Below are positions 45,205 through 53,725 of a stretch of DNA of 64,000 nt, piece after piece. This DNA is from Algoriphagus zhangzhouensis. Lineage in GTDB: Bacteria; Bacteroidota; Bacteroidia; Cytophagales; Cyclobacteriaceae. The notes under the pieces were generated by a model, which did no database searches, was not told the DNA's origin, and saw nothing but the letters and a program-made list of their open reading frames with translations. The translations under genes were made by a program, and so were the position numbers. Location: NCBI RefSeq assembly GCF_900148515.1, contig NZ_FRXN01000002.1:434001-498000 (forward strand), written 5' to 3'. Every line of letters starts with the position of its first letter. Position 1 is the stretch's first letter.

Positions 45205-46131
45205 TTATTTCTGAACGTCTGTGACTTCCACATCAAAGACCAAGATAGAATTAGGACCGATCAATCCTCCAGCTCCATTCTCACCATAACCTAGCGGAGA
45301 AGGAATCAAGAATTTAGCTTTAGATCCTTTTTTCAAAAGCAATAGGCCTTCATCCCATCCAGGGATTACTTGTCCCATTCCTACATTTACTGGAAGTGGT
45401 TCGTAATCTCTTTGAGGATTAAATCTGTCATTGTCTTTGGCAATCTGCTCATAGGAAGTATCGAAAAGAGTTCCATCGATCAAGTAACCAGCATAGTTTA
45501 CATACATGGTAGTACCTGGAGTTACCTCATCACCTGAACCTGGAGTTTCGATTACATAGTAAAGACCATTTTCAGTCTTCTGAACATCCAATCCATTAGC
45601 GGAAGCATACTCTTCAATTTTCTTTCCGTCCTCTACAAGCAAAGTTTTAGCTCTTTCGGCTCTTTTAGCATTCTCAGCCTCTTCCGCTTTGGAGAAATAA
45701 TCCATCAAGGCCTCTTGAGTCATGATATCGATTGCTCCGATTCTGATTTTCAATTGATCCTCAGCATTCAAGAAAGGAGGGAAGTTTGGTCCGAAAATCA
45801 CTTGAGCAGTAGACTCGAAATTGATAGAGTCACCTTTTCTCAATCCCAAGAAGATTTCATCCATTCCATTGTTAACAGGAATAGAATCATTTGCCATAAC
45901 ATACCCTGGCACCGGCTGAGTAGAAGTAGTATAAATCACAGAGTCGTCAGCATTGACGATATCCAAATGGTATAGCAAAAACTCTCCATTGGCAGGCTTC
46001 TGAGAACCCTCTTTGATATATGTGTACTCGATACCGTCCTTTTCAGTGACTTTGGTCTTGTTACAGGAAGACATGACACTTGCTCCAGAGAGCAATACAA
46101 GGGCTGCCAAAAGGCTTTTTTTATTTTTCAT
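45205..46131 (-). CDS. two-domain FKBP-type isomerase lipoprotein
   Basis: A 308-residue lipoprotein (lipobox cysteine in LSGASVMSSCNKT). The C-terminal FKBP domain is complete: MYVNYAGYLIDGTLFDTSYE, VIPGWDEGLLLLKKGSKAKF, PSPLGYGENGAGGLIGPNSI. The N-terminal half looks like a degenerate FKBP repeat (FLLYHLDIVNADDSVIYTTS, FLGLRKGDSINFESTAQV) joined by a helical linker. It is first of three tandem FKBP genes and follows nrnA by 40 bases. Confidence 0.87.
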   Translation of the reverse strand: MKNKKSLLAALVLLSGASVMSSCNKTKVTEKDGIEYTYIKEGSQKPANGEFLLYHLDIVNADDSVIYTTSTQPVPGYVMANDSIPVNNGMDEIFLGLRKGDSINFESTAQVIFGPNFPPFLNAEDQLKIRIGAIDIMTQEALMDYFSKAEEAENAKRAERAKTLLVEDGKKIEEYASANGLDVQKTENGLYYVIETPGSGDEVTPGTTMYVNYAGYLIDGTLFDTSYEQIAKDNDRFNPQRDYEPLPVNVGMGQVIPGWDEGLLLLKKGSKAKFLIPSPLGYGENGAGGLIGPNSILVFDVEVTDVQK

Positions 46132-46171
46132 AAAGGTTAGGTGGTTTTACTTCTTATGTGAATGCTTGAAA

Positions 46172-47206
46172 TCAATCTGCAGAAACTGCTTCTCCCACAA
46201 ACAATTCGTCTTGATGCTCCTCTACCAACGACTCAAATCGTTCGATCGTATCTTTCAAAGTTTGCTCGGATTTACCGCCAGCGGCATTCTTGTGTCCACC
46301 TCCGTTGAAGTAGGACGCAGCGAATTTATTAACCGCTACTTCGCTTGAGGATCTAAATGAAATTTTTATTCCATCTTCACGCTCAGAGAAGAGTGCAGCC
46401 AGTTTGATTCCGTCCAAAGATAGTGCATAATTGACCAATCCTTCGGTATCTCCTGTGCGGCTTTGATATTTTTTAAGATCTTTTTTGCTGATCGCAAAAT
46501 AGGCGGTGTGCAGGTCTTCCAAGACTACCAATCTACGGCTGATTGCAAAGCCGATAAACTTCAATCTGTTTACCGAATTAGAATCATAAATCCAGTTGGC
46601 GATCTGTGAAGGGTTAGCTCCTAGTTCGATCAGTTCAGCGACTACCAAGTGTACATTTTTAGTAGTATTAGGATGTCTGAATCCTCCGGTATCGGTCATG
46701 ATACCAGCATAAAGGCACTCTGCAATATCCTTGTCGATCAAATCCTTGTCGCCTAGCTTGACGATCAATTCATAGATCAACTCACAGGTAGCAGCGGCTT
46801 CAGTACTCCAATAGCGGAAGTCAGCAAAATCCTCTGGATCTTGGTGGTGATCAATATTAACGATATAGGCATCCGACTTGCGGATCATTTCACCCAATTC
46901 ATTGACCCTGCTCAGACCGGAAAAGTCCAAACAGAAAATCACATCTGCCTCATTCAATGCAGCGGTTGCTTTTTTCTGTTGATCTTCTCTGCTAAAGTCT
47001 AATACAGAATCATTTCCTTCCATCCAGTTCAAGAATGAAGGATAATCGGTAGGAGTTACCACTGTCACCTCATGGCCTTTTTTGATCAGATAATTTGCAA
47101 GTCCAAGTGAGGACCCCAAAGCATCTGCATCAGGCTTTACATGGGTAGTGATAAATATTTTTTTGGGTGAAGAGAGTTCTTTTTTAAATGTGGCTATTGC
47201 TTCCAT
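46172..47206 (-). CDS. nrnA: DHH-family oligoribonuclease/pAp phosphatase
   Basis: A 344-residue phosphoesterase of the DHH/DHHA1 family. Metal motifs: TTHVKPDADALGSSLG, VIFCLDFSG, NIDHHQDPED (the DHH), and the C-terminal FNGGGHKNAAGGK of DHHA1. NrnA degrades short oligoribonucleotides and 3'-phosphoadenosine 5'-phosphate. The linkage to FKBP lipoproteins is common in Bacteroidota. The gene runs in the same direction as the three FKBP genes and could lead their operon. Confidence 0.92.
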   Translation of the reverse strand: MEAIATFKKELSSPKKIFITTHVKPDADALGSSLGLANYLIKKGHEVTVVTPTDYPSFLNWMEGNDSVLDFSREDQQKKATAALNEADVIFCLDFSGLSRVNELGEMIRKSDAYIVNIDHHQDPEDFADFRYWSTEAAATCELIYELIVKLGDKDLIDKDIAECLYAGIMTDTGGFRHPNTTKNVHLVVAELIELGANPSQIANWIYDSNSVNRLKFIGFAISRRLVVLEDLHTAYFAISKKDLKKYQSRTGDTEGLVNYALSLDGIKLAALFSEREDGIKISFRSSSEVAVNKFAASYFNGGGHKNAAGGKSEQTLKDTIERFESLVEEHQDELFVGEAVSAD

Positions 47207-47375
47207 TCTTAATTTTCAACGGCTCAATGGCTCTAGTAGTCCGCAAAGGTCAGGATTTTTTTTACAATTCCCAACTTGTGCATTTCCTTGAAAATGAATG
47301 AAATAGCTTATTTATCCAAGAAACTTAGTTGATAAGTCCCAAAGAAATCCATTAGCGGTTTATAAATGGGACCTG

Positions 47376-47792
47376 TTAAAAGTCCAGTGATAGGATGTAA
47401 GTAACCATTTTCTCAGCATCATTTTGGCTCAAGCTAGGATGTGCTCTCATCACTGGTGTACCCCAGGTACCCGATCCTCCACTGATCACCTTTCTGGCTA
47501 AAAATTCTACATAGGTTTGATTCGATGGATACCTTCGTGCGATATCTGAAAATGAGGGCCCAGTAGCATCCTGATCCAGTTTATGGCATTCGAAGCAATC
47601 TGAATAAGAGATCAAAACCTTCCCTGATTTGACTCTCAAAGAATCTAAGAGCTCATCTTCACCGGGCACAATGAAAAATTCATCTTTGGACGCCTTTACT
47701 TCTTCCAGTCCATCTGCCTCCTTTTTGGAAGATTGACATGAAAAAAGAATTCCCAAGCCAATCAAAAAAGTGATCGTGTATCTCAATCCCAT
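47376..47792 (-). CDS. class I cytochrome c lipoprotein
   Basis: A 138-residue lipoprotein (FLIGLGILFSCQSS, lipobox cysteine). A single heme motif CFECH in SYSDCFECHKLDQDATGPSF, and a Met ligand likely in GTPVMRAHPSLSQNDAE. It is a small periplasmic or membrane-bound electron carrier. The closing helix AEKMVTYILSL is typical of such monoheme proteins. Its partner is not evident from the neighbours. Confidence 0.88.
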   Translation of the reverse strand: MGLRYTITFLIGLGILFSCQSSKKEADGLEEVKASKDEFFIVPGEDELLDSLRVKSGKVLISYSDCFECHKLDQDATGPSFSDIARRYPSNQTYVEFLARKVISGGSGTWGTPVMRAHPSLSQNDAEKMVTYILSLDF

Positions 47793-47845
47793 CCTAGTTT
47801 CCTTGCCTCAATTATTTAAAAAAGAATGAATGATTTTGACTTTTC

Positions 47846-48775
47846 TCAAAGCTTTATAGTAGATGGTTGGCCAATGACTTCCAGTTGGAACACATCCTTT
47901 CTGGCGTAATGACCTACCACATCAAAGTCCAATTTACTTTTTGCCAAATCAGAAAAATCCAGATCCGCCACCAAAAGCCCTTCTTCATTCCAAAGTGGTC
48001 CTGCCAAAACTTCTCCCAAAGGTGAAATAATCACACTTCCTCCGGCACACATGATTTCTGGTTCAGCTTCCAAATCAGCTTGATACTTTTCAGGATAATC
48101 GGACTTTCTCACAAATTGATTGCAAGCCAATACGAAGCACCTTCCTTCCAAAGCTATGTGCTGCATAGTGCTTTGCCAGGATTCTCTTGAATCAGCTGTT
48201 GGAGCCAAATAGATTTCCACTCCTTTTTGATACATGGCCATTCTAGCAAGCGGCATGTAATTCTCCCAGCAAATCAGGCCTCCAATCTTTCCTATTTTAG
48301 TATCAAAGCTAACTAATGTACTTCCATCACTTTCTGCCCAGATATATCTCTCCAAGCCAGTTGGCTTCAACTTGCGATGCTTTCCAATCAATTCGCCATT
48401 TTCATCGAAATAAAGTAATGTGCAATACAAGGACCCTCCAATCGACTCCTTCTCTGTCACACCCAAAGCAACCATTAGACTGGCTTTGCGAATAGCATCT
48501 CCGATTTTCTCAATAAAAGGAGAAGAAGTCTCAATACTGTTTTCCCAATAGTCCAACCATTGCTCGCGGCTTTTATCGGATCTTTTCCCTACCACCGCAT
48601 CAAAATCAATCCCTCTTGGATAGCAAGGAATAAATGACTCTGGAAAAAGAAGCAACTCGCAGCCTTCTCTTGCCCCTTTTTCTATCCAAGAGATAATGGT
48701 CTCCACTGTTTTTTCAATATCGAAAAGGGCTGGGGTAGCCTGAACAACCCCAACTTTAATTTTTTGCAGACTCAT
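47846..48775 (-). CDS. nitrilase-family carbon-nitrogen hydrolase
   Basis: A 309-residue enzyme. ATG 48775 is the better start (MSLQKIKVGVVQATPALF); a TTG upstream at 48811 adds a poor extension. The Glu-Lys-Cys triad is in LLFPESFIPCYPRG, KHRKLKPTGLE and GGLICWENYMPLARM. Nitrilases turn nitriles to acids and ammonia. The motif set looks like aliphatic or aryl nitrilase rather than an amidase, but the substrate is not known. Confidence 0.88.
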   Translation of the reverse strand: MSLQKIKVGVVQATPALFDIEKTVETIISWIEKGAREGCELLLFPESFIPCYPRGIDFDAVVGKRSDKSREQWLDYWENSIETSSPFIEKIGDAIRKASLMVALGVTEKESIGGSLYCTLLYFDENGELIGKHRKLKPTGLERYIWAESDGSTLVSFDTKIGKIGGLICWENYMPLARMAMYQKGVEIYLAPTADSRESWQSTMQHIALEGRCFVLACNQFVRKSDYPEKYQADLEAEPEIMCAGGSVIISPLGEVLAGPLWNEEGLLVADLDFSDLAKSKLDFDVVGHYARKDVFQLEVIGQPSTIKL

Positions 48776-49100
48776 AATACTCTGATTTGGGAACAAGCTG
48801 AATATAATCAATGATCCTAATATTCAATTCTGGTCAATCATACATTTCCTCAATACTAAAAGAAAATAAATAGTCACCTTCCTCCATAGCTATTACAACC
48901 CCTATCTAGCTTTTTTCCAAGTATTATTCAGAATTTTTCTGAATTTACCATAGATAAACCCTGTATTAACCCTGAAGAAAGCTAAGAAAAACCTAAGCTT
49001 TGCTATGGATTCTATTTTGACAAACGCTGCTTAATATCTGATTTACCTTTGTCAAAAATTATTAAATCAATTTGAGTTCACAGGGAGGCTCGTGACGAAT
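48776..49100. other. gene-free spacer
   Basis: No credible gene in these 325 bases. A hairpin TTCAGAA/TTCTGAA (48927-48943) with a 3-base loop lies here. TACCTTTG at 49044-49051 fits the -7 consensus on the plus strand, but there is no gene for it to serve. Confidence 0.4.
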
Positions 49101-49421
49101 TCAGTTCTTTCCAACCACTGCTTCATAAGCTGAAAGCAAAGCCTCCTGAAGAATTTCTTTTTCTAGAAAACTTAACTCAAAAGTAGTCGCTCCTCTCTCA
49201 CCCCATTTATTGGGTACAGGATAAATATGATCTGAATCCAGGGAACAGAACTCCTTTTGCTCTTCTGGACTGAGAAAAATATTGCAGGTATGATCTTTCT
49301 CCAGATAGGTAGCAAACATTCTTTTTCCAGTGACTTTGAAGCCAGTTCTATCAAAATGAGGCTTTTGGTCCGCACCTGGAAAAGAAAGTGCCATTTGAAA
49401 AAATGTGGCCTTTGAGATCAT
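49101..49421 (-). CDS. MmcQ/YjbR-family protein
   Basis: A 106-residue YjbR-like protein. Typical parts: FFQMALSFPGADQKPHFDRT, GKRMFATYLEKDHTCNIFLS, and a short helical C-terminus. The fold resembles a DNA-binding double-wing fold, but no molecular role is known. It stands alone on the minus strand, divergent from ndk. Confidence 0.8.
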   Translation of the reverse strand: MISKATFFQMALSFPGADQKPHFDRTGFKVTGKRMFATYLEKDHTCNIFLSPEEQKEFCSLDSDHIYPVPNKWGERGATTFELSFLEKEILQEALLSAYEAVVGKN

Positions 49422-49547
49422 TTTAGCTTTGTATTTGAATTCATCAAATTAGAAGAAAGAGTCCTTAAAATCTTAAATATCAAACTGAAAATGAATGAAA
49501 TACTGGTTAATTCTCGATAATTTCTCGGAATAGAGCAGGCTTTCCTC

Positions 49548-49555
49548 TATTTTTG
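49548..49555 (+). promoter_or_regulatory. candidate -7 element for ndk
   Basis: TATTTTTG matches TAnnTTTG exactly, 34 bases before the start codon. The -33 region is not a clear TTTG. Confidence 0.45.
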
Positions 49556-49589
49556 CGCCCGAATTTAAATCAGTGTAAACTCAATTAAC

Positions 49590-50012
49590 ATGGCAGGAAA
49601 AAGAACATTCACCATGATCAAGCCTGATGCTTTTGAAGCGGGCAACTCTGGAGCAATCCTAAAAATGATCGAAGAAGCAGGCTTCAAAATCGTAGCGATG
49701 AAAGCTACTCAATTGACTCCTGAATTGGCAGGAAAATTCTACGAAGTACACAAAGAGAGACCTTTCTACAAAGATCTTTGCGCATACATGTCTTCTGGAC
49801 CTATCATCGCTGCTATCCTAGAGAAAGACAATGCAGTTGAAGATTTCAGAACTTTGATCGGTGCTACCAACCCTGAAAATGCAGCTGAAGGTACTATCCG
49901 TAAAATCTTCGCTAAGTCTATCGAAGCAAATGCTGTTCACGGATCTGATTCTGACGAAAACGCAGCTATCGAAGGTAACTTCTACTTCTCTCAAGCTGAG
50001 AGAGTAAGATAA
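49590..50012 (+). CDS. ndk: nucleoside-diphosphate kinase
   Basis: A 140-residue enzyme that balances nucleoside triphosphate pools. It has [19 protein letters not shown], and the phosphorylated His is residue 117 in [12 protein letters not shown]. The codon use is biased, as in strongly expressed genes. A strong terminator follows. It is not part of the nitrate island that starts 229 bases later. Confidence 0.97.
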   Translation: MAGKRTFTMIKPDAFEAGNSGAILKMIEEAGFKIVAMKATQLTPELAGKFYEVHKERPFYKDLCAYMSSGPIIAAILEKDNAVEDFRTLIGATNPENAAEGTIRKIFAKSIEANAVHGSDSDENAAIEGNFYFSQAERVR

Positions 50013-50034
50013 TCCCCCTCAAATAGATAATAAG

Positions 50035-50062
50035 AAAGCACCTCGATTGAGGTGCTTTTTTT
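50035..50062 (+). terminator. terminator after ndk
   Basis: AAAGCACCTC (50035-50044) / GAGGTGCTTT (50049-50058), loop GATT, then T4. Confidence 0.9.
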
Positions 50063-50081
50063 GTTTCCAATCTAATTTTTC

Positions 50082-50103
50082 TACGTATTTATTTTTCTAC
50101 GTA
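50082..50103. promoter_or_regulatory. TACGTA pair upstream of nirB
   Basis: TACGTA at 50082-50087 and 50098-50103, 16 bases apart. The same pairs recur in front of the regulator gene, narK and the porin gene, so they may be weak operators of the regulon. Confidence 0.45.
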
Positions 50104-50191
50104 ATTCCTCAAACTATCCAAAACAGGACAAAAGGCCATAAAAGTCAATATATCTAATAAATATCAGTAGTTAAAAATATCTAGATAATAT

Positions 50192-50222
50192 TTTGAATTA
50201 AGTATTTTTACTTATATTTTTG
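50192..50222 (+). promoter_or_regulatory. nirB promoter with palindromic operator
   Basis: TTTG (50192-50195), 19 bases, then TATTTTTG (50215-50222), a full match to the Bacteroidota -33/-7 consensus. The palindrome TAAGTA-TTTT-TACTTA (50199-50214) fills the spacer and touches the -7 element. The start codon follows 18 bases later. The same palindrome stands before narK (56351-56366) and before the porin gene (62931-62946). Confidence 0.7.
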
Positions 50223-50240
50223 ATTCAAAATTACTTAGAT

Positions 50241-52751
50241 ATGAAAAAGGTAATCGTAGTCGGAAATGGAATGGTAGGCTATAAGTTTTGTGAAAAACTT
50301 GCTGCCCACCCTCAAAGAGATCAATTTGAAATCACTGTTTTTGGTGAAGAGCCCAGACCGGCATATGACCGAGTTCATCTGAGCGAATATTTTTCTTTAA
50401 AGTCCTCTGATCCACTTTTATTGGCGCCTAGGGCCTGGTATGAAGAGAACCGAATCGAACTTCGGACCTCCGAACTGGTCTCAGAAATAGACACTTCTAT
50501 CAAAAGAATTGTGACTCATAAAAACAATTCCTTCCAATACGATTATTTGATTCTCGCAACCGGGTCATCTCCCTTTGTACCTCCTTTAGAAGGTGTCTCC
50601 AAAACTGGGGTATTCATCTATAGAACGATAGAAGACTTAGAGGCAATTGAAGAATATGCGAAAAAACTTCAATCTCAGGGGAAATATAAAGCAGCAATCT
50701 TAGGCGGAGGTCTTTTGGGATTGGAAGCTGCAAATGCTACCAAAGAATTGGGAATGGAGACCAGTGTCATAGAATTTGCACCTAGATTGATGCCGAGGCA
50801 ATTGGATCAGCAGGCTAGTGACCTTTTGATTAAAAAGATCGAAAGCTTGGGAATCCATGTCTATTTGGGTAAAAATTCAAAAGAGATAATCGGTAGCCCA
50901 GAAATCACTGGAATTGATTTCCATGATGGAAGCTCTCTGGATGTGGACATGCTGGTTATTTCTGCAGGTATCAGACCAAGAGATGAATTGGCTATCAAAG
51001 CGGGCTTACTTACAGGAACCCGAGGAGGTATTGAGGTAAATAGAAAAATGGAAACATCCGATCCTTCCATTTTCGCGATTGGAGAAGTGGCCTTATATAA
51101 TAATGGCATCTACGGACTTGTCGCTCCAGGTTATGAAATGGCAGGAGTTGCAGTAGATCAAATTACCGGTGGGGAGAAATTGATGAGCCCTACTATCGAT
51201 ATGTCTACCAAATTAAAGTTGGTGGGCACAGAAGTAGCATCTTTTGGAGATCCATTTTTGGAAAATGAAAATGCAATTGCCATTCGCTATGAAAACAAAC
51301 AAAAAGGAATTTATAAAAGAATTAATATCTCCCCTGATGGTAGCAAATTGCTTGGAGGAATTCTAGTTGGCGACGCTTCAGATTACAATAACCTTTTCCA
51401 ACTCTACATCAACGAAATCAAACTTCCCGAAGATGCAGAGGATCTGATTCTTGGAGCAAGAGGAGGAGATGGGAAAAGTTCTTTTGGTTCTGCTTTGGAT
51501 CTCCCAGATTCCGCTCAGATCTGCTCCTGTGAGTCAGTTTCCAAAGGGGATATCTGCGGCAGCCTTACTTCAGGAACTTGCTCTTCTTTGAAAGATGTGA
51601 TTGGTCTTACCAAAGCATCCAGCTGTTGCGGAGGATGCAAACCTATGGTGACAGAATTGGTCAATGAGACCCTGAAATCCATGGGGCAAGAGGTCAAGGA
51701 GACAATTTGTGAGCACTTCGAATACAGCAGACAGGAACTCTACGACTTGGTCAAAATCCACCGTATCCCAACTTACAATGATGCTTTGGATCAATTGGGA
51801 AAAGGACACGGTTGTGAAATCTGTAAACCAGTGATGGCATCTATTTTCGCCAGCATATTTATGGAAACAGCCAACCGTCAGGTGGGAATTCAAGACTCAA
51901 ACGACCGCTTTTTAGCAAATATTCAAAGAAATGGCACCTATTCAGTAGTACCTAGAGTACCAGGGGGAGAAATCACTCCAGAGAAATTGGTAGTCCTTGG
52001 ACAGGTAGCTAAAAAATACGATTTGTATACCAAAATCACGGGAGGTCAAAGAATTGACCTATTTGGAGCTCAACTTCACGAACTTCCTCTGATTTGGAAA
52101 GAATTAATCGAAGCCGGATTCGAAAGTGGTCATGCCTATGGCAAATCCCTTCGGACTGTCAAAAGTTGTGTAGGATCTACATGGTGCAGATACGGCATGC
52201 ATGACAGCGTCAGCTTTGCAATTCAAATCGAGGAGCGCTACAAAGGCCTTCGCTCCCCACATAAATTAAAAGGTGGAGTCTCTGGTTGTATCCGTGAATG
52301 CGCAGAAGCCAGAGGAAAAGATTTCGGGATTATCGCTGTCGAAGGGGGTTGGAATCTCTATGTCTGTGGAAATGGCGGCGCCAATCCGAAGCATGCTGTT
52401 CTGCTTGCCTCCCAATTGGATGATGAAACCTGCATCAAATACCTTGATAGATTCTTGATGTTTTACATCAGAACTGCAGCACCATTGATGAGAACAGCTC
52501 CTTGGTTGGACAAATTGGACGGAGGACTGGACTATTTGAAAAAAGTAGTAGTAGAGGACAGCTTGGGAATAGCAGAAGAGTTAGAAAATGAGATGGAAGA
52601 ACTGGTAAACAAATTTACCTGTGAGTGGAAAGAAGCTATCGAAAGCCCTGAAATGATGAAACGCTTCAAGCATTTTATCAATACAGATGACTCCAATGAA
52701 GAGCTTGTCTTTGTACCAATGAGAGAACAAAAAATGCCTAAACCATGGTAA
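50241..52751 (+). CDS. nirB: nitrite reductase (NAD(P)H) large subunit
   Basis: An 836-residue NirB; the start is ATG 50241, while a TTG at 50220 would overlap the -7 element. In order: FAD and NAD-binding domains (VIVVGNGMVGYKFCEKL, AILGGGLLGLEAANA), one BFD [2Fe-2S] domain (about 424-470, CSCESVSKGD, SSCCGGCKPM), and a second BFD-like segment (about 485-535, HGCEICKP). The siroheme/[4Fe-4S] half-domains have C643, C649, C683 and C687 (SCVGSTWCRYG, GCIRECAEARG). It reduces nitrite to ammonium in the cytoplasm with NirD. Its gene starts the island and overlaps nirD. Confidence 0.97.
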   Translation: MKKVIVVGNGMVGYKFCEKLAAHPQRDQFEITVFGEEPRPAYDRVHLSEYFSLKSSDPLLLAPRAWYEENRIELRTSELVSEIDTSIKRIVTHKNNSFQYDYLILATGSSPFVPPLEGVSKTGVFIYRTIEDLEAIEEYAKKLQSQGKYKAAILGGGLLGLEAANATKELGMETSVIEFAPRLMPRQLDQQASDLLIKKIESLGIHVYLGKNSKEIIGSPEITGIDFHDGSSLDVDMLVISAGIRPRDELAIKAGLLTGTRGGIEVNRKMETSDPSIFAIGEVALYNNGIYGLVAPGYEMAGVAVDQITGGEKLMSPTIDMSTKLKLVGTEVASFGDPFLENENAIAIRYENKQKGIYKRINISPDGSKLLGGILVGDASDYNNLFQLYINEIKLPEDAEDLILGARGGDGKSSFGSALDLPDSAQICSCESVSKGDICGSLTSGTCSSLKDVIGLTKASSCCGGCKPMVTELVNETLKSMGQEVKETICEHFEYSRQELYDLVKIHRIPTYNDALDQLGKGHGCEICKPVMASIFASIFMETANRQVGIQDSNDRFLANIQRNGTYSVVPRVPGGEITPEKLVVLGQVAKKYDLYTKITGGQRIDLFGAQLHELPLIWKELIEAGFESGHAYGKSLRTVKSCVGSTWCRYGMHDSVSFAIQIEERYKGLRSPHKLKGGVSGCIRECAEARGKDFGIIAVEGGWNLYVCGNGGANPKHAVLLASQLDDETCIKYLDRFLMFYIRTAAPLMRTAPWLDKLDGGLDYLKKVVVEDSLGIAEELENEMEELVNKFTCEWKEAIESPEMMKRFKHFINTDDSNEELVFVPMREQKMPKPW

Positions 52752-53131
52752 CAATGGAAGAGTATTTCAACACCTATCAATCCGTAGATCCTCAAAATGT
52801 GCTTCACTGGGTAAGAGTAGGAGAAGTCAGTGATTTCCCAGAAAATGCCGGCGGATGTATCAAGTATAAGTCCAAGCAAGTTGCCGTATTTCATTTTGAA
52901 AGAACCAATACCTGGTATGCTTGTCAAAATCTTTGCCCCCACAAACTTGAAATGGTTTTGTCAAGAGGTATGACTGGAGATGCAGCAGGAATTCCAAAAG
53001 TCTCTTGCCCTCTTCACAAAAAATCATTTTCTCTAGAAGATGGGACCAATTTAAATGGCGAGGAATACCGCATAGCGACTTATCCAGTCAAAATAGACAA
53101 CGGAAATGTATATATTGGATTTGCCGACTAA
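52745..53131 (+). CDS. nirD: nitrite reductase small subunit (Rieske-like)
   Basis: A 128-residue NirD. The start overlaps the end of nirB by 7 bases. It retains all four ligands of a Rieske [2Fe-2S] cluster: C64 and H66 in NLCPHK, and C88 and H91 in SCPLHKKSF. E. coli NirD has lost these, so here the subunit probably carries a cluster. A second ATG at 52754 is possible. It supports electron transfer in the NirBD complex. Confidence 0.93.
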   Translation: MVTMEEYFNTYQSVDPQNVLHWVRVGEVSDFPENAGGCIKYKSKQVAVFHFERTNTWYACQNLCPHKLEMVLSRGMTGDAAGIPKVSCPLHKKSFSLEDGTNLNGEEYRIATYPVKIDNGNVYIGFAD

Positions 53132-53142
53132 GCCTAAATCCA

Positions 53143-53724
53143 ATGAATTTATTCGAAGAAGCAATTTCTAAAATCGACCAGATCAATGCAGAAGATCCCA
53201 ATCAGGAATTTGCAGATGAAAAAAGCTTTCCAAAGGAATTGCTTTACTCTCTGAGAATGAGTGAAAAACTGGACTCCTTTAGCCCAGAAGCTCCTGACCA
53301 CCTAAAAATTGCAGCAAGAGCTCAGCATATTGGAAGGTGGAGGATTCCAAGATCCGATTATCCAATGGATCGTGTGGGATATTTGAAATGGAGAGAGGAA
53401 CTCAAGAAAATGCATGCAACTCTTACTTCGGATATTCTAAAAGATGTGGGATATCAAGATGATTTCATTGGAAAAGTAAGTCACCTGATCAGGAAAAGAC
53501 AACTCAAAACAGACGAAGAAACCCAAGCCTTGGAAGATGTCATCTGCCTCGTATTTTTGGAATACTATTTTGATGATTTTGCCAGCAAACATGAGAAAGA
53601 TAAAATCATCGATATCCTTCAGAAAACTTGGGCAAAAATGTCCGAAAAGGGCAAAGATGCAGCTCTGAATCTAAAATTAAGTCCTCAAAGCACCCAACTC
53701 ATCCAAGAGGCATTATCCAATTGA
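53143..53724 (+). CDS. DUF4202-family protein
   Basis: A 193-residue cytoplasmic protein; the start is ATG 53143, since earlier starts in the same frame run into nirD. Family features: AAAQHIGRW-like ARAQHIGRWRIPRSDYPMDR, YLKWREELKKMHA and LEDVICLVFLEYYFDDFA. The family is of unknown function, though it looks all-helical with conserved His and acidic residues suggestive of an HD-like metal site. It lies between nirD and the sensor kinase (1 base to the kinase start), so it may act in nitrogen control. Confidence 0.82.
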   Translation: MNLFEEAISKIDQINAEDPNQEFADEKSFPKELLYSLRMSEKLDSFSPEAPDHLKIAARAQHIGRWRIPRSDYPMDRVGYLKWREELKKMHATLTSDILKDVGYQDDFIGKVSHLIRKRQLKTDEETQALEDVICLVFLEYYFDDFASKHEKDKIIDILQKTWAKMSEKGKDAALNLKLSPQSTQLIQEALSN

Positions 53725-53725
53725 A

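Noticed and set aside
49044..49051. TACCTTTG, a perfect -7 consensus on the plus strand
   Set aside because: No plus-strand gene follows for more than 500 bases and the TTTG upstream is 24 bases away. A small RNA cannot be excluded but nothing supports it.
53005..53142. Upstream extension of the DUF4202 gene
   Set aside because: It overlaps nirD in another frame and its sequence is not like the family. ATG 53143 is the natural start.
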